The notes beneath the pieces were generated by a model, which worked only from the letters and a program-made list of their open reading frames with translations, did not search any database and was not told the DNA's origin. Of a DNA stretch of 64,000 nt, positions 24,773 through 37,285 are shown piece after piece. The stretch lies in contig CM060733.1 of NCBI GenBank assembly GCA_030704615.1, positions 46,812,001 to 46,876,000 on the forward strand, read 5' to 3'. Within the stretch, counting starts at the first letter, position 1, and every line of letters begins with the position of its first letter. Both the position numbers and the translations under genes were made by a program. The stretch is from Takakia lepidozioides. Its lineage: Eukaryota > Streptophyta > Takakiopsida > Takakiales > Takakiaceae.

Positions 24773-26250
24773 TTATGGGCTGATTTCCCACCTATGCTGG
24801 GTAGACCCCACTATCATTTCCCGTGGATATGCCAAAACCAATGGCCAGCTTCTCACTGTGGTGGCAAAGAGAAAATTCCTTTTCTTCTCCCCCACATCAT
24901 GCAATACAAAGTGCCTGTCAGGCACATACCCTGCCTCTTTCATCTTCCCAGCCAATCTTCTCAACTCAGCATGGATTTCCTTAATTTTGGGATGCAACTT
25001 GTCATCTACAACAAAGGTGTGCACCCTGTTGCCAACCTCAATGCAGCAGCGACCTGGCTCGTTTCTAACCCCTTTGACCTTAATCATTCTTCTCACCTTT
25101 GCAGTATCATCCCACCTGCCAGCTGCAGCATAGATGTTTGAGAGCAACACATAAGTCGCGGCATCCTGTTCAGCCCACATGAGGATAGATGTTGCTGCAC
25201 ACGTTCAGCCATCTCCACATCGCCATGGATTCTGCAGGCACCAAGCAAGGCCTTCCACACCACAACACCTGGATTTAGGGGCATTTTATTAATCATGTCC
25301 ACTACCTCATCCGGTTGCCCCTCACGTCCAAGAAGGTCCACCATGCAGCCAAAGTGCTTTACTGTCGGAGTGGCACCATGATCTTGACTCAGGGAATCAA
25401 AGTAGCATCTTCCTTCATTCAGTAGGCCAGCGTGTCTGCATGCAGAGAGAACACATATAAAGGTGATATCAATGCTCGGCTTCAAACCGTTCTTTTGCAT
25501 TCCTTCAAATAGTTGCACGACCTCCCTATGACAACCATGCTGTGCATATCCTACGATCTTTGCATTCCACGACACCACATCTCGTTCAGCCATATTGTCG
25601 AACGCTCCCTTTACATCCTCCATGCACCCACATTTGGCATACATGTCCACCAGGGTAGTGTTCAGGATCACATCTGGTACAATTCCAGCTCTGACAATGT
25701 CGCCATGCACCTCTTCGCCCTTTTCCAGGGCTGCCAGGCTTGCACACAAACATGATGTGGTCGGGCTTCACCCCGTCGCACATCATTTGCTCATAGGTCT
25801 CCAAAGCCTCCATCCCATGTCCCTGCTGTGCATACCCTGCAAGCATCGCACTCCACGACACCACATCTCGTTCAGCCATAGTGTTGAACACGCCTTTTGC
25901 ATCCTCGATGCACCCACATTTTGCAAACATGTCCACCAGGGTCTTGTTCAAAATGACATCTGGTACAATTCCAGCTCTGAAGATGTCCCCATGCACCTCT
26001 TTCCCCTTTTTCAGAGCTGCAAGGGCGTGTTCAGATTGACATTTGGTACAATTCCAGCTTTGATGATATCCCCATGCACCTCTTTGCCCTTCTCCAGGGC
26101 TGCCAGGCTTGCACAAGCATTACAAATGCACACAAACATGATGTGCTTCCCCCATCATTTGCTCATAGGTCTCCAAAGCCTCCATCCCACGTCCCTACTG
26201 TGCATACCCTGCAAGCATCGCACTCCACGACACAACATCTCAGCATACTT
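24773..26250 (-). pseudogene. PPR-E/DYW gene, broken and internally duplicated
   Basis: From right to left the minus strand encodes several PLS-type PPR repeats (EVHGDIFRAGIVPDVILN, VDMFAKCGCIEDAKGVF, ERDVVSWSAMLAGYAQQG), partly duplicated (25.57-25.77, 25.84-26.03, 26.04-26.25 kb). Next come E and E+ motifs (HFGCMVDLLGREGQPDEV, WKALLGACRIHGDVEMAERV, YVLLSNIYAAAGRWDD, VRRMIKVKGVRNEPGRCCIE) and the start of a DYW domain (AGYVPDRHFVLHDVGEKK). A frame change near 25,180 and loss of frame after LHDVGEKKR remove the zinc-binding deaminase core. Intact relatives are organellar C-to-U RNA editing factors. This copy cannot make one. No full-length parent is in view. Confidence 0.85.
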
Positions 26251-28570
26251 TTTCCAAAAAGCCAAGCAAAGGCAGGCTTCAACTTCAATTTCCTCCTTAA
26301 GGGGCCCCTCGGGCTCAATGGTTTCCACTCCAAAAGAAATGGCTGAGGTGGCCTCTGTTTATTTCTCTAACCTATTCAAGCAAAGGGTCTATCAGCCATC
26401 CTTTTTGGCCAGTCGTGCTTATGGAGTTCCTCCAGGCCATTGAAAGTTTGAGTCCTCTTAAAGCCCCAGGTCTGGACGGAATTTCGATTGAGTTCTTCAA
26501 AATCCTCTGGCAGGAAGTAGGTGAGGATTTCTTGGCCATGGCCAATGATGTCATCCTCAAAGGGATCTTTCCCTCTCAAATAGTGCAAGGGTTGATAACT
26601 CTTATCTATAAGAAAGGGGATAGGGGATTGATTTGTAATTACAGACCAATAACCCTTCTCTCCTCGGTTTACAAAATAATTGCCAAGGCATTAGCCATGA
26701 GGCTACAGCCCTTGCTTCCGAAGATTATTCGCCCAGAGCAGTTTGGCTTCATTAAAAACCGCTCGATCCTTGATAATATATTGCTAGCCAACGAGGCTTT
26801 GCATCAAGCCCACATCAATAACCAGCCGTTGGCTATGCTTATGTTAGACTTTGAAAAAGCCTTTGATAATGTAGATTGGCCTTTTCTCTTCGAGGCTTTG
26901 GAAAAAATAGGCATTAATGGTTCTTTCTTGGCTTGGGTGAAAATTCTCCTGCAGTCTGCCTCTAGTAGAGTAGCGGTGAATGGAGCGTTGTCTTCCTCCT
27001 TCCCCCTTTACTGTCAGGCAGGGATGCCCTCTAGCCCCCTTTCTTTTCGTTATCGCTGCAGATGGACTGGGACATCTTTTGGAAGCTGCAGACGGTGTGA
27101 AGGGATTGGCAGTCCCCAAGTCCATGCCCTCTTCGTACTTGATCAAGGCCTCTCTTTACGCTGATGATACGACTGGGTGAATGCAGGGTTGACTGGACCA
27201 AAATGGACGTTACCAGCACAGTTTTAGATGACTGCAATTGATGGTGTCATCAATTGAAATTGAATTAACTCATTAAAACCAAAAAATATATATGTCATTG
27301 GATTCCTAGCTTCAATACGCACCCATAGCAACTCTCCAATCATGAATCCGATAAGAAATGACTCCGCTATGGACTATTGAACACCGTCATTGTGGACTGT
27401 TACCGCAATGATTGGAATTACAATGGACTCAAGTTCTCCTATGTGCCATTGGTGAATTCCATTGAAATTTGGACATAAAGTGGCCATTTTGGTCCACATC
27501 ATAGGTATGTATTTGAAGTGGAAAAATCATTTGTCATTTGACTCATATGGACTAATATATGTAAAAAAAAATAGGCGTTTTTTGAAAAGTCCATAGCTTA
27601 TCTTGTTTTTTGGATTTTGGGTGTCATTTTTTTCTGGAAGTATAAAAACCTATAATCTTCAATGGCTAGGTGTCATATTGAAATGTTTTTGTAAACTCTA
27701 ATTTTTAGTTTTTCATAATTTCTCTAAATAATAGACTAAAATGTTTAATGAATTATATCTTTAATATTTGGGGTAGGACTCTTGACTAAATATGTTCAGT
27801 ATACCATTATCTATCATCAAAAAAATATTTTGGGATAGTATCATCAACTTTTGTTTTTTGGTCATGGATTTTCATGGAGCAGGATCTGCTGTTTTTGGTC
27901 CACTCAACCCTGCAACTGCCCGACTTTTTTGATTGACAACACCTCCTTGATGAACGTTACTAGTGCGTTGAACGTCATGTATTCCTTCTGCGAGGCTTCG
28001 GGGTTATCTATTAACTAGGGAAAATCTGTGGGTATTCTATCCCGGCTCCAAAATCCTGGAGCTGATGCGCACTATGCCCCCTGGGGTAGCGACTTGGGCC
28101 TCGTATGGTTCGACGATGGGCAAGCACATATTGTGCTAGGTCAGCCAGTAGGGCACGATATTTCTGACATGCAGCGATATGGCCTGGTTCTGGCTAGGAT
28201 CAAAACAAAGCTGGTTTTTTGGTGCTCCGCACACTTGTCATTTACAGGGAGAGCGTTGGTGGTTAATGAGGTCCTTTTCCAGTCTTCTTGGTTCAGTTCC
28301 TCGGCATGGTCTCCTGGCTCTGTCATGATCAAGCAAATGAAGGCTCTGGTCCGTAACTTCCTTGGGATGCTTCATCTCCTGCAAACAATCGTCGGGCGCT
28401 TGTTAGTTGGTCACAGATCATTCAAAAAAAGAAGTTTGGTGGACTGGGGATTATTGACCCCCAGGCTCAAGTGATAGCTCTCTTGGCGAAATGGGTGCCT
28501 AGAATTTTCTTGGACCTCTCTGCTCCTTGGAGCCTGTCTATGCAGGATTTTCTAGAGTTTTGGAATTATC
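26235..28570 (+). pseudogene. LINE (L1-type) reverse transcriptase, interrupted
   Basis: The frame shows LINE reverse-transcriptase order: SPLKAPGLDGISIEFFK, LITLIYKKGD, NYRPITLLSSVYKIIAKALA, PEQFGFIKNRSILDNI, LMLDFEKAFDNVDW, then after a frame change near 27,030 RQGCPLAPFLFVIAADGL and LYADDTT, the catalytic YADD. The coding sequence is split by a 725-bp element after ADDTT and resumes with DFFD-like text at 27,915 through SFCEASGLSIN to NEVLFQSSWF and the Trp-rich end at about 28,560. Stops and frameshifts show it is dead. A 5' ORF1 and endonuclease are not seen. Confidence 0.85.
27186..27910. mobile_element. 725-bp non-autonomous TIR element inside the LINE
   Basis: The left end GGGTTGACTGGACCAAAA and the right end, read in reverse complement, GGGTTGAGTGGACCAAAA form inverted repeats of about 18 bp with one mismatch. 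TGCA flanks both sides (27,182-27,185 and 27,911-27,914) as a 4-bp target duplication. Removing the element and one TGCA rejoins the LINE reading frame region. The inside is AT-rich and has no transposase. The superfamily is uncertain from the 4-bp palindromic duplication. Confidence 0.75.
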
Positions 28571-28980
28571 TAGATGTGGATTGTGTATAATGATTTTTTA
28601 GCTATTGATGGACACTTTCTATTAGCACATTGATTGAGACATGTCACAAGGGGAGATCTCCCTTGCTTTCAAGTGTATGCAAGATTTCCTAGAGTTTTGG
28701 AAATATTGCTTGGACCGGATCGTCTGTAATATTGTTTTAGTTGTGAATGGACATTATGTATTAGCACATTCACCGAGACGGATCTCAAGGGGGATCTCCC
28801 TTACTTCTGTATATGCAAGGAACTTTTCTAGAGTTTTGGAATTATCTAGATGTGGATCCTTTGTAATGGTGTTTTAGCTGTGGATGGAGAGATCTGACAC
28901 ATTGATTGAGCTACATGGCATATTGGTTGAGATGTTTTACTAGGGGTGATTTCCCCTCCTTGAGTGTATGCAGGATTTTC

Positions 28981-28983
<3 letters not shown>
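28541..28983. repeat. Tandem repeat at the LINE 3' end
   Basis: About three and a third imperfect units of 130-150 bp each begin with ATGCAGGATTTTCTAGAG-TTTTGGAAT and contain a GGGAGATCTCCC-like segment. The first unit overlaps the last codons of the LINE, so the repeat probably derives from its 3' end. Confidence 0.65.

Positions 28984-29011
<28 letters not shown>
28984..29011. repeat. (TA)n microsatellite
   Basis: Fourteen or so uninterrupted TA dinucleotides followed by AT-rich DNA. Confidence 0.95.
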
Positions 29012-29099
29012 TTCACTTATATTTGTATTCATTGTTACTATTTATATAATATATATTACATATTGAATATAATTGTTATTCTTGGACTTTTAAAAGTCT

Positions 29100-29854
29100 A
29101 GATCTACTTAAGACTGAGTTAAGTGCAATCTCCTATGTATCGAAGTGCTTCTCCCATGTAGAGGCCAAGTGCGACCTCCAATGTCTAATGTCATCTAAGT
29201 CCAAGTGCAATCCCCTATGCATCCATAGACCCTACAGTTTGGGAGATCTCCACGTCATTGTTCCAACAAACCCCGCTGTGCTATTTTTGCAATCTCCCCT
29301 GTCGAGGCTTCATATATTGATAGATCCACTTTGCTATTTTTTGCGAATTTCCAGCGACCAAAAGTACTTGAAAGTCCATATCTGGACCACATGAAGGGCC
29401 AATCATTGCTCCAGGAAATCCCGCTTTGCTATTTTTCCCGAATTTTCAAAGACCAAAAGTACTTGAGATTCCATATCTCCCACACCGCGCGTCCAAAAAT
29501 CATGAGACCAAGCCTGTGCCATTGGCCCAAGTGTCAATCTCCTATGTATCCAAGTGTGTCTCCCATGTAGAGGCCTAAGTGCGACCTCCATTGTCCAATG
29601 TCATCTAGGTCCAAGTGCATTCCCATATGCATTTTAGAGACCATGTGGTAATGGGCACATACCACGTTGGATGTGGTTGTGGGTTCAAACCACGGTCTGG
29701 TATATCATGAAGGTGTCCACCTTTCAACTGGAAGGCAGTAGCCCTTGTGGTGAAGAGACACCATAATTTACGCTCCCTTTGGGAGACGTCTATATATATA
29801 TACAGTACTTTGGGAGATCTCCACGTCATTGTTCCAACAAAGCCCACTTTGCTA
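29100..29854 (+). repeat. Dispersed repeat family block 1
   Basis: The block has two modules found again at 46.4-47.3, 48.0-49.3 and 51.0-53.7 kb. One is a short tandem text of the type CAAGTGCAATCTCCTATGTA / CCAAGTGCGTCTCC / GAGGCCCAAGTGCGACCTC. The other is a longer module with CCCACTTTGCTATTTTT, CCAAAAGTACTTGAAATTCC and CAAAAATCATGAGACCAAGC. The family is not recognised. It hosts the CACTA insertion at 29,855. Confidence 0.75.
29636..29800 (+). repeat. SINE-like element with pol III box B
   Basis: The segment has a possible A box (TGTGGTAATGGGC) and a good B box (GGGTTCAAACC, about 29,689-29,699), spaced as in tRNA-derived SINEs. Downstream text GGTGAAGAGACACCATAATT recurs, slightly changed, near 57,335. 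It cannot fold as a complete tRNA by eye. A separate retroposon inside the repeat block is likely. Confidence 0.45.
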
Positions 29855-30499
29855 CACTACAACAGAACGCGGTATATCTGACTGTGAGGCCGCGGTAGTC
29901 ATGGTTTTCCTGACTTTGACCATGACTTCCCTATATTTTTGGACCAAATGGGGCTTCACGTAGTCGTTGAAATGACTGCGTGACTACGTAGTCCTCTGGG
30001 TGACTACGTTGGTAGACTTCGTCATGACTACATGGCTCCGCACTAGATGGAAGGTTGGTCAATGATGGTTGACTAGCGCAAGCTCACCACCAAACAGTCG
30101 TTGGAATGGCTTCTAGTGTGAAGCTTGGTAGCCAAAAGGTTAATTTTTTATAAAAAAAGTTGCTTATAGGGTTGCCCATTAGAGGGCCGGGACTTAGTTT
30201 TTTTTCTTTTTTCTCCTGCGCGGTTTCTTAGTATCGAGCTGTTGTGTCATGGAACGCGAGGATCGCAGGATAGGGCGTGGGATGGAGGCTTTGTATTGAG
30301 CTACTGACGCGGGGCGAAGCGCAATCTACACCGCAACCGCAATGGGCTCTTGGCTCCTGTTATCTTGGGAGAGTCAGCTTGGCTTGGCAGTCCGTGTTTC
30401 AATTTTACCTTAGTGGAAAAGGGTAAAATGTCCATGGTGACATTGTCAAATTTAGGGTATCCAGAAACAGATGTGGTAGTATTGAGGATACAAAGGGAG

Positions 30500-30800
30500 T
30501 GTTTGAGAATATGGCTGAACGAACCTAGAGTGTGATGATCGCGGGATATGCCCTAGCATGGATGCGGGATGGAGGCATTGGAGACCTATGAGCAAATGAT
30601 GTGGGAAGGGTAAAGGCAAACCTGGTCACGTTTGTTTGTAGATGCAATGCATGTGCGAGCCTGGCAGCCCTGGAAAGGGCAAAGAGGTCCATGCTGATAT
30701 CATCAGAGTTGGAATTGTACGAGATGTCATTCCGAACGATACCCTGGTAGACATGTATGCCAAATGTGGCAGCATCGAAGCTGCAAAGAGAAGGCAAATA
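30500..30800 (+). pseudogene. Captured PPR fragment in the CACTA element
   Basis: Plus-strand text encodes, with frame breaks, a Met-Ala-Glu-Arg start, a YEQMM segment, CASLAALERAKEVHADIIRV-like sequence and VDMYAKCGSIEAAKR. It matches the PPR pseudogene at 24.8-26.3 kb in content and order. It is shorter than two PPR repeats. Confidence 0.7.
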
Positions 30801-30999
30801 CTACTTCCATTGAGCGTTTTCATCTATCTTCCTAGTGCAGATGCTTGGGTGTAACACAGTACAACACAATCCCTGTTTTATGAACGAGCGTTGATCATGT
30901 GGATTTGAAGATGGCAGGATTCTTCTTTGACTTGTTTAGAGTGGGGGTCCAGATTCATCTAAGAAGGTCGGGTTTCAAGCTCTAGATTACCTATCATTC

Positions 31000-31343
31000 C
31001 CTGAGGAAGGACAAGTACAAGAAACAGATGGTCAAGTGGAAGCCGCATCAGCAGCGGCACAATTGATAAAATCAGGCATTGTTAATGAAGGCACCTTCTT
31101 CAACACATTTCACTTGTTTTTCCCTCTTATCACAGTTGGCACTTTATTTTCATGTTCAATAGCTACAAGAAACCTGCATGGGTAGATGGTCAACTGGAAG
31201 CTGCAGTAGCAGCGACGAAATTGATAAAATCAGGCATTGCTAATGAAGGCACCTTCTTCAACACATTTCACCCTGTTTTTCCCTCTTATCAGTAGCGGCT
31301 CTAAATTTTCATGTTGAATTCTGCAAGTTAGCTGGTTGAGTGA
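31000..31343 (+). pseudogene. Captured PDF-motif segment, left part
   Basis: The segment is homologous to the 0.57-kb repeat at 22.6-24.65 kb, here on the plus strand. It holds a 110-bp internal duplication (about 31,025-31,130 and 31,180-31,292) sharing GATGGTCAA-TGGAAGC and ATTGATAAAATCAGGCATTG. It is cut by the Mutator-like element after GGTTGAGTGA and resumes at 44,041. Confidence 0.7.
31334..31343. repeat. 10-bp target site duplication, left
   Basis: GGTTGAGTGA, identical to 44,041-44,050. A single copy exists in the homologous repeat at about 22,614-22,623 (reverse complement TCACTCAACC). Confidence 0.9.
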
Positions 31344-31385
31344 GGTTTGCTATTTCATGAGCATGAGCGGCATGAGCGGCATGAG
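31344..31385. repeat. Left terminal inverted repeat of the MULE
   Basis: GGTTTGCTATTTCATGAGC is followed by tandem CATGAGCGG units (GAGCATGAGCGGCATGAGCGG). The inner part matches the right end imperfectly because the CATGAGC units vary in number. Confidence 0.85.
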
Positions 31386-31559
31386 CAGAGTAGTAAGACA
31401 ATCGGTTTTCATGAGCAGAAGTACAAATTTCGAAAATAAAAAACAATAATTTAATGCAATGTGTCAGGAAAAACAAATATAATATTCGGCCCCTTGAAGG
31501 GAAAATTGCAGTTTTGACAGTTGTGCTCATGATATTTCGTCTTCCGCTCATGCCAATTC

Positions 31560-32015
31560 CTAGCGACATGTGCAAATATGGCGCCGAATTTCGCGGTAAT
31601 AGGGTCCGTAACCTGAAAAAACGGCGACGTATTTCGCGGTAATAGGTCTCTCTGGCGAAAAATGGTGCCGAATTCCGCAGCTATAGGTCCTCTCATGACA
31701 GGTAATTCGGCGCCATTTTTCCAGTGCATGTTCGGACTTAGCCAGTTTTCGGCGCAAAATAGGGAATTTCGGCGCCATTTTTCCAGACACTGTACCAGTG
31801 CATGTTGGGACTTAGCCAGTTTTCGGCCCAAAAAAGAGAAATTCGGTGCCATTTTTCCAGACACAGTACCAGTGCATGTTGGGACTTAGCCAGTTTTCGG
31901 CCCCAAAAAGGGAAATTCGGCGCCATTTTCCCAGACACAGGTACCAGTGCATGTTGGGACTTAGCCAGTTTTCGGCCCCAAAAAAAGAAATTCGGCGCCA
32001 TTTTTCCAGAAATGG
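31560..32015. repeat. GGCGCC palindrome array, left of the transposase gene
   Basis: About four units of 75 bp (core TTAGCCAGTTTTCGGCC near 31,738, 31,813, 31,887 and 31,964), each with ATTCGGCGCCATTTTTCCAG and CCAGTGCATGTTGGGAC; irregular GGCGCC text precedes them from 31,580. The same two cores recur in the other arrays at 36.0-37.1 and 40.6-41.4 kb. Confidence 0.9.
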
Positions 32016-32158
32016 CCCCACAACTGTTGGATCTCAGTTTGAATGGAATATTGCCTCATTCCAGGAGTTTTGGGGTGCATTTCATTACACTGCAAAAAAA
32101 AGTTTGATACAGCAAAATGCATTTGAAAATATCCATATGGAGGATTCCCTTTGCCCCA

Positions 32159-35100
32159 TCAATGATTTCTGGAATCCCTAAGGAGGAGTTTGTGCAGCTC
32201 GTTCACGCTCAACGCCGGTGCATGAATAAAGTCATCAATAGTCACGTTCATCCTCAACCTCTTCAGGTAAATGTAATACAGATGCTTGCACGGATAATAC
32301 TTCGAACCCTTCTTTGCTTCCATCAACGAGAAGTCCGTACAATTGCAAGTCGGCTCCACTCCAATCGTAATTGTGTATACATCGTCGCGTACAGCCGAGC
32401 CGGCCGTTGCCATCCGATACACACGCCCAAGGCCGGGTGGGGGTACGTCCACGGAGCTCTGAATAGTGCAAGCCATCCCAAGAGCATTGGCAATCCGAGT
32501 CTCATTCAACTTGTTGGGAGGGTGTCGTCTCTTCACTCTTCCGAATCGCATTGTGGGATGTGCAGAATTGTCCAATCCGTCTCTACTGGACCGAGCAGTC
32601 TGCAATGGCTGGGTCTGAGGAACCGGAAATGCGTGGGCCGGGATGTCTGTGCGTTGCACCATTCGAAATCCTGCTGCAGATAGAGCATCCGCCTCATTCT
32701 GAGAGAGGCTGCAACCCGGTGCAACAGGCCAGACGCCCGGAGTCTCCGGCATTCCCTGAATCCCGTACTTGGGCTTGCCAAATACACAGGTCATTATGTC
32801 GTGCCTACAAAACCAAAATGTCTGCGTTGTGGCGTGAGCAAATGTGGGAGTCAAAAATCTGCCGCTGAAACAAGGTGCAGGTACAGCACCGTGTGGGTTC
32901 CTCCGAATCATCTCACCACAGCGTGCTCTCGTATCCACCCGGATGGCGCAGCACTTCCCTCGAAATGCCGACAATGTCCTCGCAATTCTCCACTGTGACT
33001 CCGACACTCTTGTCTCTACAATGGGAATGTTGTACTGCTTTACTACAGATGGCTCGTTATGTTGCCGGGGCACGCGCCCTGTGCTCAAAGGAGATGGCGA
33101 TCTTGAACGTGCAGGACTTGCGGTGCTCGACGAGACCTCCTCGGGCAACATCACCGGACCACGAGGGAGCGTGCGAATATTCTTGTCAGCTCGCCATGAA
33201 TCATCTTCTCCGCCAGGTGCCTCGTCAAGTCTTCGTCTCACCGGACGGGTATGAACATCTCCTTCCAAATGTTGGCCTCTTCGCAGCAATGGCGTGTCCC
33301 GAAGGCCCTCTCGCAAGGCCGCCGCCCACTTCCGAGGATTCTTCGATCTAGAGGCAGTCCGCATCAGCATTTCCTGCATGTCCGGCCCCAAGCCCCACTG
33401 TTTCCCTTTCAAGAACTCGTTGTACCTGCATTGCTGCATAATTGACCTCACAATGTCCTCCGTTGTGGCAGTGAGGATGTCCACCAGATGCGCTGCAGAG
33501 GAGGCACGCCAGGAAGAGTGCACTGATTCGGCCATGTTTGTCGTGGGCATGTCGGTGTCGGAGTCGAGACACATTTCCTGCACAAGCACATGTTCAGGTT
33601 ACAAGCAAGTTACAAATATGGCCAAGAATAATATTCAACGGGACGCGAATTCGTGCAACTCACCTCCCGCATATAGTCGCCGAACTGGAGGAAACGATAA
33701 TGCCACCATGCTAGCCAACTGACCATTGCTCCCTCGTCTGATTTCCTTACAGCACCTGACGATGTCCACCAAGCCCGTATGCATGCAAACTGTGTCTCTG
33801 CATCATCCAAGGTGGGAGCGCGCTTCCACGCAAGGCACATGGAACGGTGCTCCTCTCTGAAATCTGGTGCCACGAGCCTGGTTGTGTACTGCGAAAGGCT
33901 CTGCAGAAAATGGAACCCACAAGATCTCTCTTTGCTTTCCATGGGGACATTGGGGTCTTGCCCGTACATCCTTCGGATGGCAGCCCAATTTGCTTGTGCG
34001 TTGTCCGCCATGAAACCACGGAAATTCGGAGGGGGCAATCCCGCCTTGGCCATCTGTTCGTTTATTCCCTGCCAAAGAAGCATCTCCGATTGTGTGTCCT
34101 CTCCTTTCATCTCACAAATACCAATTGTCATTAGCATCCTACAGTGGATGTCGTAGACATGTGCACCCATTGTCACCCACTGGTGATTTGTAATTCGCTT
34201 GATATGGTCGAACATGACCCAACTGTTTGACAAGTTCCCACTCGTCATCCTGTCGACCAGTTCAACGCCGCTGCCAGGTCCACACGTGGACATTTTGAAT
34301 ACAAAACAACGATCTGCCTCAGTCCATTGTCCTGGAAACCTACTTCCATGAATGTAGTCATATCCACATCATCGCTTCACCTCCAGAATGGAGTGCATAT
34401 CCGAGCCACGCCCAATTTTCTGTTTGCATGAGACAATGTGGTTTCGGACATTCGGTGAACATACGTGGGACACCGACTCCAGCAATGCCTCCATTTCCTT
34501 CTCGTCGAGAGGAACTCTATCGGAGCCGTCTTCCGACATAATTCTGGCCAATGCCATCTTATGGGCGGCTTGGAGCTGTATCTGTTTGGGTTTGGCACCC
34601 GGTCTCAACTTAACCTCCTCCTGAACGAGCTGCTCTGCTTCGTGGGCAGCCTCCCGCGAGTTCCCCCTCGCCAATTTGTGACAATGGGAACCAACGTGTA
34701 TGTAAGCTCGGGTGAGGTCAGGGAAACGGTGCAACACATAGAACTGCTTGGCATTACAAACAGACATGCAGTGTGGTGGTTCTTTGCAATGCGCACACTT
34801 AAATGTGGAGTTCGGAACCTTCTCCTAAGCTCAAAATGGTTGATGAGCTGTGCCTGTCCAATCGGTCTCGTTCCTGTGACCTCTGGATTTAAAGTGGAAG
34901 CAAGTTGGGGAGAAACACCGCAACGCGCCCGCACAAACAACATAGCGCACCCGCACACCATCGAGCATCTTCATGCTGGTGGTTTTGGTAACGCACCAAG
35001 GATGACCGTCATGTTTTCTATCCATATCTGTCAACATTCCGGACGCCCTCGAGTAGTCCGCCCGAGGAGGGAACTCAAAGAAGATATTACCGTCGACGTC

Positions 35101-35751
35101 GGCGGGAAGACATATAACCGATTTAATTGCGAACTTGCTGTAGTCCAGCCCGGCCAGCTCCGACCGGTGTCCCTCCAGGTGAAGCCCTCGCAGAATTTCA
35201 AGAATAGATTGAACTGCGGTGCTCGTGCTGGGAATATGACTCCCTCCTCCACTGACGTCCATTGAGGACTTGCCTGATCTCTAGGACGACCTCGGAACTT
35301 CCATGACCTCGTCTGAGTCGGACAGGTTGTGAACAACCCGGTTCTCGCTCGTCTTCATGGATGGGTTCGGCTCTGGATTTACTTCGTTGCGGACTTCTCT
35401 CTTTGAGGTAGCCACTCTCTGATTCGCGGATTGTTTCGTGGAAGGCGCCAGGATAGAAGGTGCATTTGGCGGGCAAATGAAGTCCCCAACAGCCCTGTAA
35501 ATGACGCTGTTCGATGGTGGAACTCGCCATTCCCTGCCATCGCCGAAATCATCGTGGAGCACAACAATACTCTCGACAACAAGGCCGTTAGAGTCCTTCC
35601 TTTCCTCCTCCAAAAAAACCGACCCCGGTTTCAGGTGGTATCGAACGCACAGATATTTCTCCATCACACGGCAGGTGTCCCCTCTGCACGGAAATGAAGC
35701 TCTATGCTCGTGAGGAGGGCAGTACACTGTAGCGCTCGGGTTTTCCGCCAT
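32159..35751 (-). pseudogene. Mutator-like DDE transposase with C-terminal SWIM finger
   Basis: From 35,751 leftward: a variable N-terminal part; a Cys-containing region (ALRCFSPTCFHFKS; TFKCAHCKEPPHC) that may bind DNA; a helical stretch (QLQAAHKMALARIM); the catalytic domain with HVYDIHCRMLMTIGICEM (probable first Asp), RGFMADNAQANWAAI (second Asp) and SCGFHFLQSL; a GT-AG intron at 33,578-33,663; TNMAESVHSSW (probable Glu); a Ser/Arg-rich linker; and a SWIM finger (TCNCTDF, then CKHLYYIYLKRL). Exon 33,577-32,159 is fully open. Upstream, in-frame stops occur at 35,281, 34,831, 34,825 and 34,369, so this copy is probably inactive. Known role: excision and insertion of the element. Confidence 0.85.
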
Positions 35752-36019
35752 GGGAGATGTGCACACAAGACTGCCAGGATGGCGTGCGGGGAAGCTCCTT
35801 GGTAGAAGGGGGATGCAGCGATGGGAATGAATGCGATGCCGATTTGTCCGAGCGACGAAGCCTGATCCAAATCCAGGGAGCCAACTATCTCAAAAATCCA
35901 CAGTCAGAGTGTTAATGACCCTTGTATCCGGAATGCGGCCCCTGGTCTTTGCGCAATAACTGCCAACGGTATGCAGTCAGAAAGTGCCGTCCGGATGATG
36001 ACGGTTGAAGGGGAGAAGC

Positions 36020-37090
36020 CGGCACCGTGCCGTCACATTACTACCCCCGAATGGAAATTCGGCACCCAATATCCAACAGGGGAAGCCCGGATGAAGTCGC
36101 CTCGGGCGCAGAGGCCGGTGCGTGTGCGACAGAGAACATCCCCTGGATGGAGATTCGGCGCCGAATTTCCATCCGGGCCCCCCAAAGGAAGTCGTGTCGG
36201 GGGGTCAGGCCGAAAACTGGCCGGCATAAAAACATCCCCAGATGGAAAAACGGCGCCGAATTTCCATCCGGGGCGGTTCGGATGCAGTCGGGGAGGGGGG
36301 AGAGGCCGGCACTTGGCCGTCACATTTCAACCCCCGGACGGAAATTCGGCACCGAATATCGAACAGGGGACGCCCGGATGAAGTCGCCTCGGGCGTAGAG
36401 GTCGGCACGTGTTCGACAGAGAGCATCCCCTGGATGGAGATTCGGCGCCAATTTCCATCCGTGCCCCCCCAAAGGAAGTCTTGTCGGGGGGTCAGACCGA
36501 AAACTGGCCGACATTATTTCGATCCATCCGGGATTCCAGTTACCTGCTGGATGGAAATGCGGCGCCGAATTTCCATCCATCCGGGATTCCACTTACCTGC
36601 TGGATGGAAATTCGGCGCCGGATTTCCATCCATCCGGGATTCGAATTACATGCAGGATGGAAATTCGGCGCCGGATCTCCATCCATCCGCTCTCCGCCCA
36701 ACCTTGCGGATGGAAATCCGGCGCCGGATTTCCATCCATCCGCTTCTGAATTACTTGCGTGAGGGGAATTTGGCGCGCCGCCCTACCTGCGCGGATGGAA
36801 ATCCGGCGCCGGATTTCCATCCGCGCGCTTCTGAAATACCTGCGTGAGGGAAATTTGGCGCGCCGCCCTACCTGCGCGGATGGAAATCCGGCGCCGGATT
36901 TCCATCCATCCGCTTCTGAATTACCTGCTTGAGGGAAATTTCCAGCTCCGCCCTACCTTGCTGGATGGAAATTCGGCGCTGAATTTCCATCGTGTTGCGC
37001 TCCGAATTACCTGCAGGATGGAAATCCATTCCATCGTGCAGCGCTCCGAATTACCTCTACGTTGGAAATTCCGGGCCTCTTTACGTCGAT
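36020..37090. repeat. GGCGCC palindrome array between the two divergent genes
   Basis: A dense run of GGAAATTCGGCGCCGAATTT and variants (for example GGAAATCCGGCGCCGGATTT), most between 36,150 and 36,990, separated by CATCCATCCG- and ATTACCTGC-type spacers. GCCGAAAACTGGCC, the inverse of the core in the left array, occurs near 36,208 and 36,495. The array occupies the shared promoter region of the transposase and ParB-methyltransferase genes. Confidence 0.9.
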
Positions 37091-37285
37091 TTTCATCCGA
37101 CATGGAGGTCTTCATCCGACATTTAATTGCGCAGTTGGGCAATAAATGTCGACCGCCGTCGGTTTTCATTCGGACTGGCGACGCATGGCTTCCTGGATAC
37201 GTACCCTAAATCTCATGCTAATGTTGGCTTAACATGCTATTCGAGGCATGTACCCCAAAAAAGGAGATTTTTTTGGCTGGGACTT

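Noticed and set aside
36242-36847. Arg- and Ile-rich open frames across the palindrome array
   Set aside because: They are translations of the repeat in several frames on both strands, with no domain and no splice support.
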